From contig NZ_KI518071.1 in NCBI RefSeq assembly GCF_000479045.1, positions 1-64,000 of the forward strand: 64,000 bases of DNA, read 5' to 3'. Below are positions 43,126 through 52,387 of this stretch, piece by piece (the stretch's first letter is position 1; each line of letters starts with the position of its first letter). The stretch comes from Cetobacterium somerae ATCC BAA-474 (GTDB lineage: Bacteria; Fusobacteriota; Fusobacteriia; Fusobacteriales; Fusobacteriaceae). A model generated the notes under the pieces. It was not told where the DNA came from and did no database searches. It saw nothing but the letters and a program-made list of their open reading frames with translations. Both the position numbers and the translations under genes were made by a program.

Positions 43126-43890
43126 TTGGATATAATAACAAGTAAAGACAATGAACTTTTCAAGAGTTTAAAAAAGTTAAAAGCAAAAAAATATAGAGAA
43201 CTGGATAAATTATTTTTGGCAGAAGGAAGAAAATTTTTGGAATTTGAAGAGATTCCTAAAGTAATAATATTTAAAGAGGGAGTTTCAGAAGAAAGTATAA
43301 AATTATCTGAAAAATTTCAATGTAAAAAAATAATTTTAAGCGAAAAATTATTTAAAGAGTTAAGTTCACAAGAAAATTCTCAAGGAGTTATCATTTGCTA
43401 TAATTCTAAAGAACAAAAATTGGATTATTTAGATAAAAATATTGTTGTCTTAAATAGAGTAGCAGATCCCGGAAATTTAGGAACAATTATAAGAGTAGCA
43501 GATGCAGCAGGATTTAAGGATATAATCTTAACTAAGGGAAGCGTAGATTGCTACAATGAAAAAACTGTAAGAAGCAGTATGGGATCAATTTTAAGTATAA
43601 ATATCTACTATTTAGAAGAGGAAGATACCATACATCTATTGAAAGAGAAAGGGTATAAAATAATAGCTACAGCCTTAGAAAAAGATTCTATTCCATATAC
43701 AAAAATGAGATTAGAAGAAAAAAATGCATTTGTATTTGGAAATGAAGGTGATGGAATTTCTCAAAATATATTGTTAAAAAGTGATGAGAAAGTAATAATT
43801 CCGATTTACGGAAGTGCAGAATCATTAAATGTAGCTATGGCCACAGGGATTATTTTATATGATGTAAGAAATAGATTAGACAATAAATAA
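43126..43890 (+). CDS. TrmH/SpoU-family RNA 2'-O-methyltransferase
   Basis: A 254-residue SPOUT methyltransferase. The N-terminal substrate-binding part (1-95) is followed by the knotted SpoU domain with LNRVADPGNLGTIIRVADAAGF (motif 1, NRVADPGNLGTIIR), FVFGNEGDGIS (motif 2) and IPIYGSAESLNVAMATGIILYD (motif 3). It probably methylates a ribose in 23S rRNA (RlmB or TsnR-like) or tRNA; the target is not assignable. The start is TTG at 43126 after TTAGGAGATA. It is followed 18 bases later by a HAD phosphatase. Confidence 0.9.
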   Translation: MDIITSKDNELFKSLKKLKAKKYRELDKLFLAEGRKFLEFEEIPKVIIFKEGVSEESIKLSEKFQCKKIILSEKLFKELSSQENSQGVIICYNSKEQKLDYLDKNIVVLNRVADPGNLGTIIRVADAAGFKDIILTKGSVDCYNEKTVRSSMGSILSINIYYLEEEDTIHLLKEKGYKIIATALEKDSIPYTKMRLEEKNAFVFGNEGDGISQNILLKSDEKVIIPIYGSAESLNVAMATGIILYDVRNRLDNK

Positions 43891-43908
43891 GTATTAGGAG
43901 AGATTTTG

Positions 43909-44688
43909 ATGATAAAACTAGTTGTTACAGATATGGATGGAACATTTTTAAATGATAAAAAAGAGTTTTCAAATGAATTTTGGGAGATTCATTCAGAAAT
44001 GGAGAAAAAGGGTATTAAATTTGTTGTAGCTAGTGGAAGGCAATATCAAAATTTAAGAAAAAATTTTGATAAGATAAAAAATAAAATAGTTTTTATTGCT
44101 GAAAATGGGAGTTATGTTGTAGAAAAAGAAAAAGAAATATATTCAAGAATATTATCTAAAGAGATAATAAAAAAATATGTTGAAATAGGAAGAAAGATAC
44201 CTACAACAAATGTGGTATTATGTGGTAAGAAATCTGCATATATTGAATCGACTGAAATAGAATTTGTTACAGAAGTAGAAAAATATTATGAGGAAAGAAA
44301 AGTTGTTTCAAATCTTTTAGATTTTATAGATGATGAAATAATAAAAATTACTTATTGTGACTTAAGTGGAACAGAAAGAAATGTGTATCCCTATATAGAA
44401 AATGAAAAAGATTGCCAAATTGTTGTTTCAGGTGAAATTTGGTTAGATATAAGTCATTTGGAATCTAATAAAGGGATAGCATTAGAGGCTCTTCAAAAAG
44501 AGTTGGGAGTAAATTATGAAGAAACTATGATTTTTGGAGATTATTTAAATGATTTAGAAATGCTAAAAAAGGGTAAATATAGTTTTGCAATGGAAAATGC
44601 ACATGAAGAAATAAAGAAAATATCAAATTTTATAGCAAAAAGTAACAATGAAAATGGAGTTTTAGAAGAGCTGAAAAAAATTATTTAA
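43909..44688 (+). CDS. Cof-type HAD phosphatase
   Basis: A 259-residue member of the Cof subfamily (HAD IIB). The first motif is VVTDMDGTFLND (nucleophile Asp), the second VVASGRQ, and the C-terminal motif GDYLNDLEMLKKG with DYLND in place of the common DGxND. A cap domain spans about 85-185. Such phosphatases act on sugar phosphates, pyridoxal phosphate or flavin nucleotides; substrate unknown. The ATG at 43909 follows AGGAGAGATTTTG. Codon use and spacing suggest co-transcription with the upstream methyltransferase. Confidence 0.92.
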   Translation: MIKLVVTDMDGTFLNDKKEFSNEFWEIHSEMEKKGIKFVVASGRQYQNLRKNFDKIKNKIVFIAENGSYVVEKEKEIYSRILSKEIIKKYVEIGRKIPTTNVVLCGKKSAYIESTEIEFVTEVEKYYEERKVVSNLLDFIDDEIIKITYCDLSGTERNVYPYIENEKDCQIVVSGEIWLDISHLESNKGIALEALQKELGVNYEETMIFGDYLNDLEMLKKGKYSFAMENAHEEIKKISNFIAKSNNENGVLEELKKII

Positions 44689-44716
44689 TCTTATTTTAAG
44701 GAGGGGAATTTTTATA

Positions 44717-45997
44717 ATGAGAAGATGTATGAGAGTAATATTTATGTTAATTCTAACGGTAAATATTTTTGCTGAGTATAAATTTCCAATGAAAAATCCA
44801 TATGTGGCAACAATAGTTGGAAGTTCTAAGATTATGGCAAAAGGAATACCAAATGAAGTGCCAACTAAGGAATTCAAAATTATGTTAGAAAGAAGTAATA
44901 AAGTACCTGCAAATATGTGGTTTGACAAAGGATTTAATTTTTCTTTAAGTAAACAAAAAGGGAAAGCTCCTTTAATTTTTGTTTTATCAGGAACAGGATC
45001 TGCATATAACTCTACAAGAACAAAAAACTTTCAAAAGATATTTTACAATGCAGGATATCATGTACTAACTGTAACGTCAGTGTTTAATTCTAATTTTATA
45101 TTAAACGTATCAAATAGTCAGGTACCTGGAGTTTTGATTCAGGACGGTTTAGATTTATATAATATTATGGGAGATATGTTAGAAAAAGTAAAAAAAGAGG
45201 AGAAAGTTGAAATAACAGACACTTATTTAATGGGATATAGTATGGGAGCAACGCACTCAGCTATTTTATCTTATTTAGATTCTCAAGGAAAAGATTTTAA
45301 TTTTAAAAGAGTTTATATGGTTAATCCATCTGTTAATTTATACTATTCAGCAACTACTTTAGATAATATGTTATCAAAAAATATAGAAAATAAAGGGCAA
45401 ATAGTAGAAATTATTGATGAAGTAATGGAAGTAGTAAAAAAGAACATCTCACCTAGTGATTTACAAATAACAGAAGAAGGAATATACTCAATTTTTGAAA
45501 AACAAGAATTATCTAATAAAGAGATGGAAAGATTAATAGGACTTGCTTTTAATTTAACATCAATTGATTTAAACTATATTGTAGATCAAATAAATGGTAC
45601 TCATGTGTATTCAAATACAACTCCGGGAAAGTTTTCAAAAATGTATCCTTATTTTGAAAGCATTAATTTTGCAAACTTTAGTGATTATTTAAATAAATTA
45701 GCTTATCCATATTATTTAAAAATATTAGGTGGAGATTTAACTTTTAACGATGTTTTAAAATATGGAGATTTGAGAATAATTAAAAGTTATTTAGAGAAAG
45801 AAGATAAAATAGTAGCAGTAACCAATGAAGATGATTTTATTTTATCTGATAAGGATAGAAGTTTTATAAAAAATGTATTTAAAGAAAGAAGTTTGATATA
45901 TCCTTATGGGGGACATTGTGGAAACATGTTTTATCAAACTAATGTGGATAAAATGTTAGAGTTTTTAGAGAAGGGGGTGTTCAACAATGAATTATAA
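44717..45997 (+). CDS. Secreted alpha/beta hydrolase coupled to mlaA
   Basis: A 426-residue protein with a signal peptide (about 1-19, ending NIFA-EYKF). The hydrolase core has LIFVLSGTGSAYNSTRT, the nucleophile elbow YLMGYSMGATHSAI (Ser in GYSMGA), a likely Asp in AVTNEDDFI and a His in YPYGGHCGNM. Family not named with confidence; it resembles proteins found next to VacJ/MlaA. It overlaps the downstream mlaA by 11 bases. Periplasmic or surface location and coupling to MlaA point to a role with outer-membrane lipids (inference). Confidence 0.75.
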   Translation: MRRCMRVIFMLILTVNIFAEYKFPMKNPYVATIVGSSKIMAKGIPNEVPTKEFKIMLERSNKVPANMWFDKGFNFSLSKQKGKAPLIFVLSGTGSAYNSTRTKNFQKIFYNAGYHVLTVTSVFNSNFILNVSNSQVPGVLIQDGLDLYNIMGDMLEKVKKEEKVEITDTYLMGYSMGATHSAILSYLDSQGKDFNFKRVYMVNPSVNLYYSATTLDNMLSKNIENKGQIVEIIDEVMEVVKKNISPSDLQITEEGIYSIFEKQELSNKEMERLIGLAFNLTSIDLNYIVDQINGTHVYSNTTPGKFSKMYPYFESINFANFSDYLNKLAYPYYLKILGGDLTFNDVLKYGDLRIIKSYLEKEDKIVAVTNEDDFILSDKDRSFIKNVFKERSLIYPYGGHCGNMFYQTNVDKMLEFLEKGVFNNEL

Positions 45998-46871
45998 AAA
46001 GTTAGGCTTAATGATAAGTTGCATATTTTTTATTAGCTGTTCTCCCTTAAAAACCAAAAATGATATTTCTGAAAAAAATTTTGAAAAAAAAGAAAGCTTA
46101 AATCAACATACTCATTTAAAGAGTAATGAATACTTAAAATTAGGAAATGGAAAAGAGATTATATATGAACCAGAAGGAATAAGAAGTGAAGTTGTAGAAA
46201 AGAAGGAGATAAATGGAACTAAATTTATAGAAGTTTATGATCCGTTAGAACCTTTGAACAGAAGAATATACTACTTTAATTATTATTTAGATAAATATGT
46301 TTTAATTCCAGCTGTTAATACTTATGAATTTATAGCACCAAAATTTGTTCAAAAAGGTGTGTCTAATTTCTTTTCAAATTTACAAGAAATTAATACGTTT
46401 ATAAATTCAATATTACAATTTGAAGGAAGAAAAGCTACAATAACTTTTGTTAGATTTGGAATAAACTCAACAATTGGTATTTTAGGATTATTTGATGTGG
46501 CATCTGCTTTGGAATTACCAAAAACATACGAAGATTTTGGATTAACTTTAGCAAAATATGGAGTTGGAAATGGACCATACTTGGTATTACCTGGTTTTGG
46601 ACCATCCAATCTTAGAGATACAGCAGGGAAAGCAGCAGGAATAGTAAGTGTTTCAGAGATAAATCCATATGATCAACCTGTTGGTTTTGATGTTAATAAC
46701 CCAGGAGTTACTACGATGGGAGCAATTAATGCAAGAAAAGAAAATCAGAATTTTAGATACTATGGGACTGGAAGTCCTTTTGAGTATGAGTATGTAAGAT
46801 ATTTCTATACTAAATATAGAGATACATTAATAGATGTAAATGATGTAAAAGTAAAGGGGAGAGGTGAATAG
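45987..46871 (+). CDS. mlaA: MlaA/VacJ-family outer-membrane lipoprotein
   Basis: A 294-residue lipoprotein with lipobox FFISC. The MlaA domain (about 85-270) starts with YDPLEPLNRRIYYFNYY, a close match to the family's DP(L/F)E..NR..F.FN, and continues NFFSNLQEINTFINSILQ, RFGINSTIGILGLFDVAS and YLVLPGFGPSNLRD. MlaA removes mislocalised phospholipids from the outer leaflet of the outer membrane. Its presence is evidence of a diderm cell. It overlaps the hydrolase upstream and is followed two bases later by the broken dipeptidase gene. Confidence 0.94.
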   Translation: MNYKKLGLMISCIFFISCSPLKTKNDISEKNFEKKESLNQHTHLKSNEYLKLGNGKEIIYEPEGIRSEVVEKKEINGTKFIEVYDPLEPLNRRIYYFNYYLDKYVLIPAVNTYEFIAPKFVQKGVSNFFSNLQEINTFINSILQFEGRKATITFVRFGINSTIGILGLFDVASALELPKTYEDFGLTLAKYGVGNGPYLVLPGFGPSNLRDTAGKAAGIVSVSEINPYDQPVGFDVNNPGVTTMGAINARKENQNFRYYGTGSPFEYEYVRYFYTKYRDTLIDVNDVKVKGRGE

Positions 46872-46873
46872 TT

Positions 46874-48279
46874 TTGAATTTACAAGAGTTTGTACTAAAT
46901 TACAAAGATGATGTTGTTAAATCAATTCAGGAGTCAGTTAGAATTAAAAGCGTGCAAGAGGCACCATTAGAAGGAATGCCTTTTGGAGAAGGACCTGCAA
47001 AGGCTCTAGAGCATATGTTAGATTTAGGAAAAAAATTAGGTTTTGAAGTTGAAAATTTTGATAATTATGCAGGTCATATTGATTTTGGTGTATTGATTTT
47101 GGTGTAGGTTCAGATGAAGAGATGATAGGGATTCTTGGACATGTGGATGTTGTACCTGAGGGAAAAGGATGGGATCATCCACCATATGAAGCAAAAATAG
47201 TAGATGGAAAAATGTATGGAAGAGGAGTTTTAGACGATAAAGGTCCTACAATTGCTGCCTTATATGCATTAAAAGCTATTAAAGATTCAGGAGTTAAATT
47301 AAATAGAAAAGTTAGAGTGATAGTGGGAGCTAATGAAGAAACTGGCTGGGGATGTATGAACCATTATTTTGGAAAATTAAATATGCCACAACCAGCAATG
47401 GCATTTACTCCAGACTCATCATTTCCTGTAACTTATGCCGAAAAAGGAATTTTACACTTAATGCTGAGTCAAGAGTATCAAGAAGAATTAAATTTTTCAA
47501 TAAAAGGTGGAGTAGCATTTAATTCAGTTCCAGATTCTGCGATAGGGTTATTTCCATTGTCAATGAAAGATGAAATATTTTTAAATTTAGAAAAATATAA
47601 CGAAGGAAAAGATTTTAAGATAGTAGCGACTGAAAAAGATGAAAAAATAGAAATAGTTTCTTTAGGAAAAGCTTCTCATGGAGCTAGACCAGCAAATGGT
47701 TATAATGCAATATCAGCTTTATTTAGTTTCTTGTCAACTTTAAAAATAGAAGATGAAAAACTAAAAAATTTAGTAGAATTCTTCAATGAGTATATAAAGA
47801 TGGAATATTCAGGAGAGAGATTAGGAATTAATTTTGAAGATGAACCATCTGGAGTATTAACATTAACTATTGGTAAAATTGAGTGTGAAGGTAAAAATGT
47901 AATGTTTGGATTTGATATTAGATATCCAGTTACATTTACAAAAGAACAAGTAATTGATCAAGTAGAAAAAAGAGCAAAAACTAAAAATTTAAATGTTACA
48001 GTAAGGTCAGCAAAGAATCCACTATATGTTCCTAAAGATAGCTTCTTAGTGACAACATTAATGGATATATATAAAGACATAACAGGTGACGTAGATGCAG
48101 AACCAGTTTCTATTGGTGGCGGAACGTATGCTAGAGCTGTAACAAATGGAGTTGCATTTGGAGCTTTATTAAAAGATCAAGAGGATAATATGCATCAAAA
48201 AAATGAGTATTTAGAATTAGATAAATTAGATACTTGGTTAAAAATATATGTTCAAGCAATATATGATTTAGCAAAATAA
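46874..48279 (+). pseudogene. pepV: PepV-like M20 dipeptidase, frameshifted by a 14-bp tandem duplication
   Basis: The N-terminal part (46874-47107, starting TTG after GAGGTG) and the remainder (46874 frame shifted; downstream frame 47122-48279) together make one M20 dipeptidase of PepV type: SVRIKSVQEAP..., GHVDVVPEGKGW, RGVLDDKGP, GANEETGWGCMN, and C-terminal GGTYARAVTN. The break is exactly where ATTGATTTTGGTGT is duplicated in tandem (47078-47105). Removing one copy restores an uninterrupted frame through NYAGHIDFGVGSDEEMIGIL. It is either a genuine recent mutation, a slippage-prone switch, or an assembly error. Without repair the product would be a 77-residue fragment. Confidence 0.93.
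47078..47105 (+). repeat. 14-bp perfect tandem duplication in pepV
   Basis: ATTGATTTTGGTGT occurs twice head to tail (47078-47091 and 47092-47105). Fourteen is not a multiple of three, so the duplication shifts the frame and creates a TAG at 47105-47107. Confidence 0.98.
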
Positions 48280-48290
48280 AAGTGTAAGAA

Positions 48291-48317
48291 AAAACTGCAG
48301 TATTGCAGTTTTTTTAT
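48291..48317 (+). terminator. Terminator after pepV
   Basis: AAAACTGCA (48291-48299) / TGCAGTTTT (48304-48312), loop GTAT, followed by TTTATTTT. Confidence 0.82.
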
Positions 48318-48345
48318 TTTTTGTAAAAATAAAAAATAGACAAAA

Positions 48346-48363
48346 ATACTAAAAAAATAGTAT
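48346..48363. promoter_or_regulatory. Inverted repeat in the AT-only leader of the ABC operon
   Basis: ATACTA (48346-48351) and TAGTAT (48358-48363) form an inverted repeat with a 6-base A-rich centre. The 48320-48500 stretch is almost pure A/T and holds a TATAAT at 48445-48450, without a clear -35. The palindrome is a weak operator candidate. Confidence 0.35.
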
Positions 48364-48512
48364 ACAAGAAAAATTAGAATCTATATTAATAATAACTATA
48401 TATGATATTAATATATATATAATAAAAATATATTTTTAAAAAACTATAATATAAAATATATTAATTCAAATAATAAAAATTAAAATAAAGTTATAGGGAG
48501 GGATAAGGATTT

Positions 48513-49691
48513 ATGAAAAAAATTTTTTTAATTTTAATGAGTTTTTTATTATCAGTAGTTAGTATGGGACAAGCACCATATCATATTGGAGTAATAACAG
48601 GGACAGTTTCTCAATCAGAAGATGGATTAAGAGGAGCTGAAGAGGCCATAAAATTATATGGACCAGCAGATAAGGGTGGAGAGATAGTACATGTAACTTA
48701 TCCAGATAATTTTATGCAAGAGATGGAAACGACAATTTCTCAAATGGTAAGTTTAGCAGATGATCCTAAAATGAAAGCTATTGTTGTAGGAGAAGCAATT
48801 CCAGGAACAGTGGAAGCGTTTAGAAGAATTAGAGAAAAAAGACCAGATATTTTACTTTTAGCAAATTCACCACACGAAGATCCTGAAATGATTGGAGAAG
48901 TTTCGGATTTAGTTGTGAATCCAGATAGTATAGCAAGAGGTTATTTAATAGTAAAAGCAGCAAAAGAGATGGGAGCAGATAAGTTTATGCATATTTCATT
49001 TCCTAGACATATGAGCTATGAGCTTCTGTCAAAAAGAAGAAATGTAATGAAAGTTGCTGCAAATGATTTAGGAATGGAGTTTATTGAAATGACAGCTCCA
49101 GATCCTGTAAGTGATGTAGGAGTAGCAGGAGCACAACAATTTATCTTAGAACAAGTTCCAAATTGGATAACTAAATATGGAGATAAAACAGCTTTTTTTG
49201 CAACAAATGATGCTCATACAGAGCCTTTATTAAAAAGAGTTGCAGAGAAAGGTGGATACTTTGTTGAGGCGGATTTACCATCGCCTACAATGGGATACCC
49301 TGGAGCTTTAGGGATACAATTTACAGAGGATGAAAAAGGGAATTGGCCAAAGATTTTAGAAAAAGTTGAAAAAACTGTGGGAGAAAAAGGTGGAGCAAAA
49401 AGAATGGGAACATGGGCTTATTCATACAATTTCTCTGTTACAGTTTCTTTAGTTGATTTAGCAAAAGAAGTACTAGATGGAAAAGCTCAAATAGATGATT
49501 TTGATGCTTTAAAAGAAGTTTTAGCAAAAAATACTCCAGGAGCTCAGTGGAATGGAAGTAATTATGTAGATGTTAGAGGAGTAGAGCGAGAGAATTTCTA
49601 TTTGTTATACCAAGATACATATGTTTTAGGAAAAGGTTATTTAAAAATGACAGAACTAGAAGTGCCAGAAAAATATTTTTCAATAAAATAA
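48513..49691 (+). CDS. ABC transporter periplasmic binding protein, DUF3798-like
   Basis: A 392-residue secreted protein: signal peptide about 1-19 (LLSVVSMGQ) with no lipobox cysteine. The mature part begins APYHIGVITGTVSQSEDGLRG and alternates strand-helix like a sugar/nucleoside-type periplasmic binding protein; conserved-looking blocks are VEADLPSPTMGYPGALGIQF and GTWAYSYNFSVT. I recall this pattern as DUF3798; it is not one of the well-known ribose or galactose binders. Followed by a matching ATPase and two permeases, so it is the substrate-binding component. Ligand unknown. Confidence 0.8.
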   Translation: MKKIFLILMSFLLSVVSMGQAPYHIGVITGTVSQSEDGLRGAEEAIKLYGPADKGGEIVHVTYPDNFMQEMETTISQMVSLADDPKMKAIVVGEAIPGTVEAFRRIREKRPDILLLANSPHEDPEMIGEVSDLVVNPDSIARGYLIVKAAKEMGADKFMHISFPRHMSYELLSKRRNVMKVAANDLGMEFIEMTAPDPVSDVGVAGAQQFILEQVPNWITKYGDKTAFFATNDAHTEPLLKRVAEKGGYFVEADLPSPTMGYPGALGIQFTEDEKGNWPKILEKVEKTVGEKGGAKRMGTWAYSYNFSVTVSLVDLAKEVLDGKAQIDDFDALKEVLAKNTPGAQWNGSNYVDVRGVERENFYLLYQDTYVLGKGYLKMTELEVPEKYFSIK

Positions 49692-49698
49692 TTGAAAT

Positions 49699-49740
49699 TT
49701 TTGACCACTAGACTTTACCTGACTAGTGGTCAAAATTTTT
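49699..49740 (+). terminator. Intra-operon terminator/attenuator after the binding-protein gene
   Basis: A 13-bp stem TTTTGACCACTAG (49699-49711) / CTAGTGGTCAAAA (49723-49735) with an 11-base loop and TTTTT. It lies between the binding protein and the ATPase. Partial read-through would give more binding protein than transporter, a common arrangement. Confidence 0.82.
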
Positions 49741-49767
49741 GATAGAGGTATAAAAGGGAGTGATATA

Positions 49768-51360
49768 ATGCAAAAAGAACTTTTAAGAATGTCAGGAGTA
49801 TCTAAGAGTTTTGGAGAAAACACAGTATTAAAAGATATAAATTTTACAATAAAAGAGGGAGAAATAGTAGGTCTTGTTGGAGAAAATGGTGCAGGAAAAT
49901 CTACTTTAATGAAGATAATTTTTGGAATGTCTCTAATAGAAGAAACTGGTGGATATAACGGAGAGATGATTTTTCAAGGTAAAAAAGTACATTTTAAAAG
50001 CTCTTTTGATGCTTTAAATGCGGGAATAGGAATGGTTCATCAAGAATTTTCTTTAATTCCAGGATTTAAGGCTTCAGAGAATATAGTTCTAAATAGAGAA
50101 AGTTTAAAGAAATCTTTTGTAAAAGAGATATTTGGAGAAAGAATAAGTAAAATAGATTTTGAAAAAGATAGAGAACGAGCAAAGGTTGCAATATCACATT
50201 TAGGAGTTGATTTGAATGTAGATACTAAAGTTAATGAGATGCCTGTAGCACATATGCAATTTACAGAGATTGCAAGAGAAATAGAGAGAGAAAATGTAAG
50301 GTTATTAGTTTTAGACGAACCAACAGCAGTTTTAACAGAAAAAGAAGCTGAAATTTTATTAAAAACAATGAAAAGGTTGGCAAGTGAAGGAATAGCAATT
50401 ATATTTATAACTCATAGGTTAAATGAAATTATGGATGTCTCAGACAGGATTATAGTTTTAAGAGATGGTATTATGATGAGTGAATTAGAAACATCAGAAA
50501 CTAACGTAGATGAAATTACAAAATTAATGATTGGTAGAGAGATAGGAGAGAAAACTAAAAAAGAAGAAAAAAAAGAGAGTAATCCAGAAATTATTTTAGA
50601 AATGAAAAAGTTATGGGTAGATATGCCCGGTGAAAAAGCTAAAAATATAAATTTAAAAGTTCAAAAAGGTGAGATAATAGGATTAGGAGGAATGGCTGGT
50701 CAAGGAAAGGTAGGTATAGCGAATGGAGTAATGGGGCTTTATCCAGCAGGGGGAGAAGTTATATATAAAAATGAAAAAATAAATTTAAATAATCCTAAAA
50801 TACCTTTGGAAAAAGGGATGTATTTTGTATCTGAAGATAGAAAAGAAGTGGGACTTATACTTGAAGAAAAGATAAGTATGAATATAGCTTATCCATCAAT
50901 ATATATAAAAAATAAATTTTTAAAAGAAAGATATTTTGGATTATTAAAAAGTATAGATGAAAAAGAAATAGATAAAAATAGTCAACACTACATTGAAAAA
51001 TTAGAGATTAAATGTATGAGCGGGAGTCAAAGGGTAGGAGAGCTAAGTGGTGGAAATCAACAAAAGGTCTGCTTAGCAAAAGCTTTTACAATAAACCCAG
51101 ATATACTTTTTATATCAGAACCTACAAGAGGAATTGATATTGGAGCAAAAAAAATTGTTCTTGAAACATTGAAAGAATATAATAGAAATAGTGGAATGAC
51201 AATAATTTTAACTTCATCAGAATTGGAAGAGTTAAGATCAGTTTGCGACAGAATCGCAATTGTAACGGAGGGTGAAATTGCAGGTATTTTATCTCCAGAG
51301 GATGACCTGTTAGAATTTGGAAAATTAATGACAGGAGTTAAGGGGGACAAAAATGAATGA
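49768..51360 (+). CDS. Double-domain ABC ATPase of the sugar/nucleoside type
   Basis: A 530-residue protein with two fused nucleotide-binding domains. The first has Walker A GENGAGKST and Walker B LLVLDEPTA, but its signature segment reads MPVAHMQFTEIARE instead of LSxGQ. The second has a degenerate Walker A GMAGQGKVG, a normal signature LSGGNQQKV and a Walker B FISEPTRGID with Ser for Asp. So one composite ATP site (first-domain Walkers, second-domain signature) looks complete. The start at 49768 follows AAAGGGAGTGATATA. It overlaps the first permease by 8 bases. Confidence 0.93.
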   Translation: MQKELLRMSGVSKSFGENTVLKDINFTIKEGEIVGLVGENGAGKSTLMKIIFGMSLIEETGGYNGEMIFQGKKVHFKSSFDALNAGIGMVHQEFSLIPGFKASENIVLNRESLKKSFVKEIFGERISKIDFEKDRERAKVAISHLGVDLNVDTKVNEMPVAHMQFTEIAREIERENVRLLVLDEPTAVLTEKEAEILLKTMKRLASEGIAIIFITHRLNEIMDVSDRIIVLRDGIMMSELETSETNVDEITKLMIGREIGEKTKKEEKKESNPEIILEMKKLWVDMPGEKAKNINLKVQKGEIIGLGGMAGQGKVGIANGVMGLYPAGGEVIYKNEKINLNNPKIPLEKGMYFVSEDRKEVGLILEEKISMNIAYPSIYIKNKFLKERYFGLLKSIDEKEIDKNSQHYIEKLEIKCMSGSQRVGELSGGNQQKVCLAKAFTINPDILFISEPTRGIDIGAKKIVLETLKEYNRNSGMTIILTSSELEELRSVCDRIAIVTEGEIAGILSPEDDLLEFGKLMTGVKGDKNE

Positions 51361-52387
51361 GAATATAGTAAAAAAAATAAAAGAGATAGGATTACCGAGA
51401 ATAATAATAGCTTTATTTCTACTTTCTCTATATACACTAGCACCTTTTGTAGGAGTTAATCTGAAAGTAGCTTTTCAAGATACTTTAATTAGGGTAGGGA
51501 TGAATATAATATTAGTATTGTCTCTTATTCCAATGATTCAAGGAGGTACAGGGTTAAACTTTGGTATGCCTTTAGGTGTAGAAGCTGGATTGCTTGGAGC
51601 AGTTTTAAGTATAGAGCTAGGATTAACTGGACTACTTGGATTTTTAGGTGCAATATTGATATCATTACCAATATCAATACTATTTGGTTATGGATATGGT
51701 TCTATATTAAATAGAGTTAAAGGTGGAGAGATGATGATAGCAACATATGTTGGTTTTTCATCAGTTGCATTTATGTGTATTATGTGGCTCGTATTACCTT
51801 TTAAAAAACCTGATATGATTTGGGCATATGGTGGAGAGGGATTAAGAACAACAATAAGTGTTGAAGGATATTGGAATAAAATTTTAGGTAAAATATTTTC
51901 TTCGTCAGGAAATTTTAGTTATATTGGAGAGATAGTATTCTTTTTATTATTGGCATTTTTAATAAAAGAATATTTTAAGAGTAGAAATGGATTAGCCATG
52001 AAAGCTGTTGGATCTAATGAAAAATTTGCTAGATCAATAGGTGTTGATATTAATAAAGCAAGAATAAATTCAGTTATAATGTCAACTATGATAGCAGGAA
52101 TTGGAATAATTGTTTACCAACAAAGTTTTGGATTTATACAATTGTATTTAGCACCTTTTTATATGGCATTTCCCGCTATAGCAGCCATTTTAATTGGGGG
52201 AGCTTCAGTGAGAAAAGCTTCTATATTTAATGTTATTGTTGGAACTGTTTTGTTTCAAGGAGTTATAACAATGACTCCAATAGTAATAAGTGGATTGATA
52301 AAAACAGATATGTCAGAAACTATAAGGGTTATAATATCAAATGGAATGATAATCTATGCATTAACTAGAAAAGGAGGGGAGAGATAA
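51353..52387 (+). CDS. ABC transporter permease 1 (BPD_transp_2 type)
   Basis: A 344-residue integral membrane protein with about 9 hydrophobic segments. Patterns such as GGTGLNFGMPLGVEAGLLGA and GLAMKAVGSNEKFARSIGVDINKARI fit the branched-chain amino acid/ribose type permease family, where the latter is the ATPase-coupling loop. It pairs with the second permease, whose similar GAGMGLNFGIVLGAMAGQ shows they are related and probably form a heterodimer. It overlaps the ATPase gene by 8 bases and shares one base with the second permease. Confidence 0.92.
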   Translation: MNENIVKKIKEIGLPRIIIALFLLSLYTLAPFVGVNLKVAFQDTLIRVGMNIILVLSLIPMIQGGTGLNFGMPLGVEAGLLGAVLSIELGLTGLLGFLGAILISLPISILFGYGYGSILNRVKGGEMMIATYVGFSSVAFMCIMWLVLPFKKPDMIWAYGGEGLRTTISVEGYWNKILGKIFSSSGNFSYIGEIVFFLLLAFLIKEYFKSRNGLAMKAVGSNEKFARSIGVDINKARINSVIMSTMIAGIGIIVYQQSFGFIQLYLAPFYMAFPAIAAILIGGASVRKASIFNVIVGTVLFQGVITMTPIVISGLIKTDMSETIRVIISNGMIIYALTRKGGER

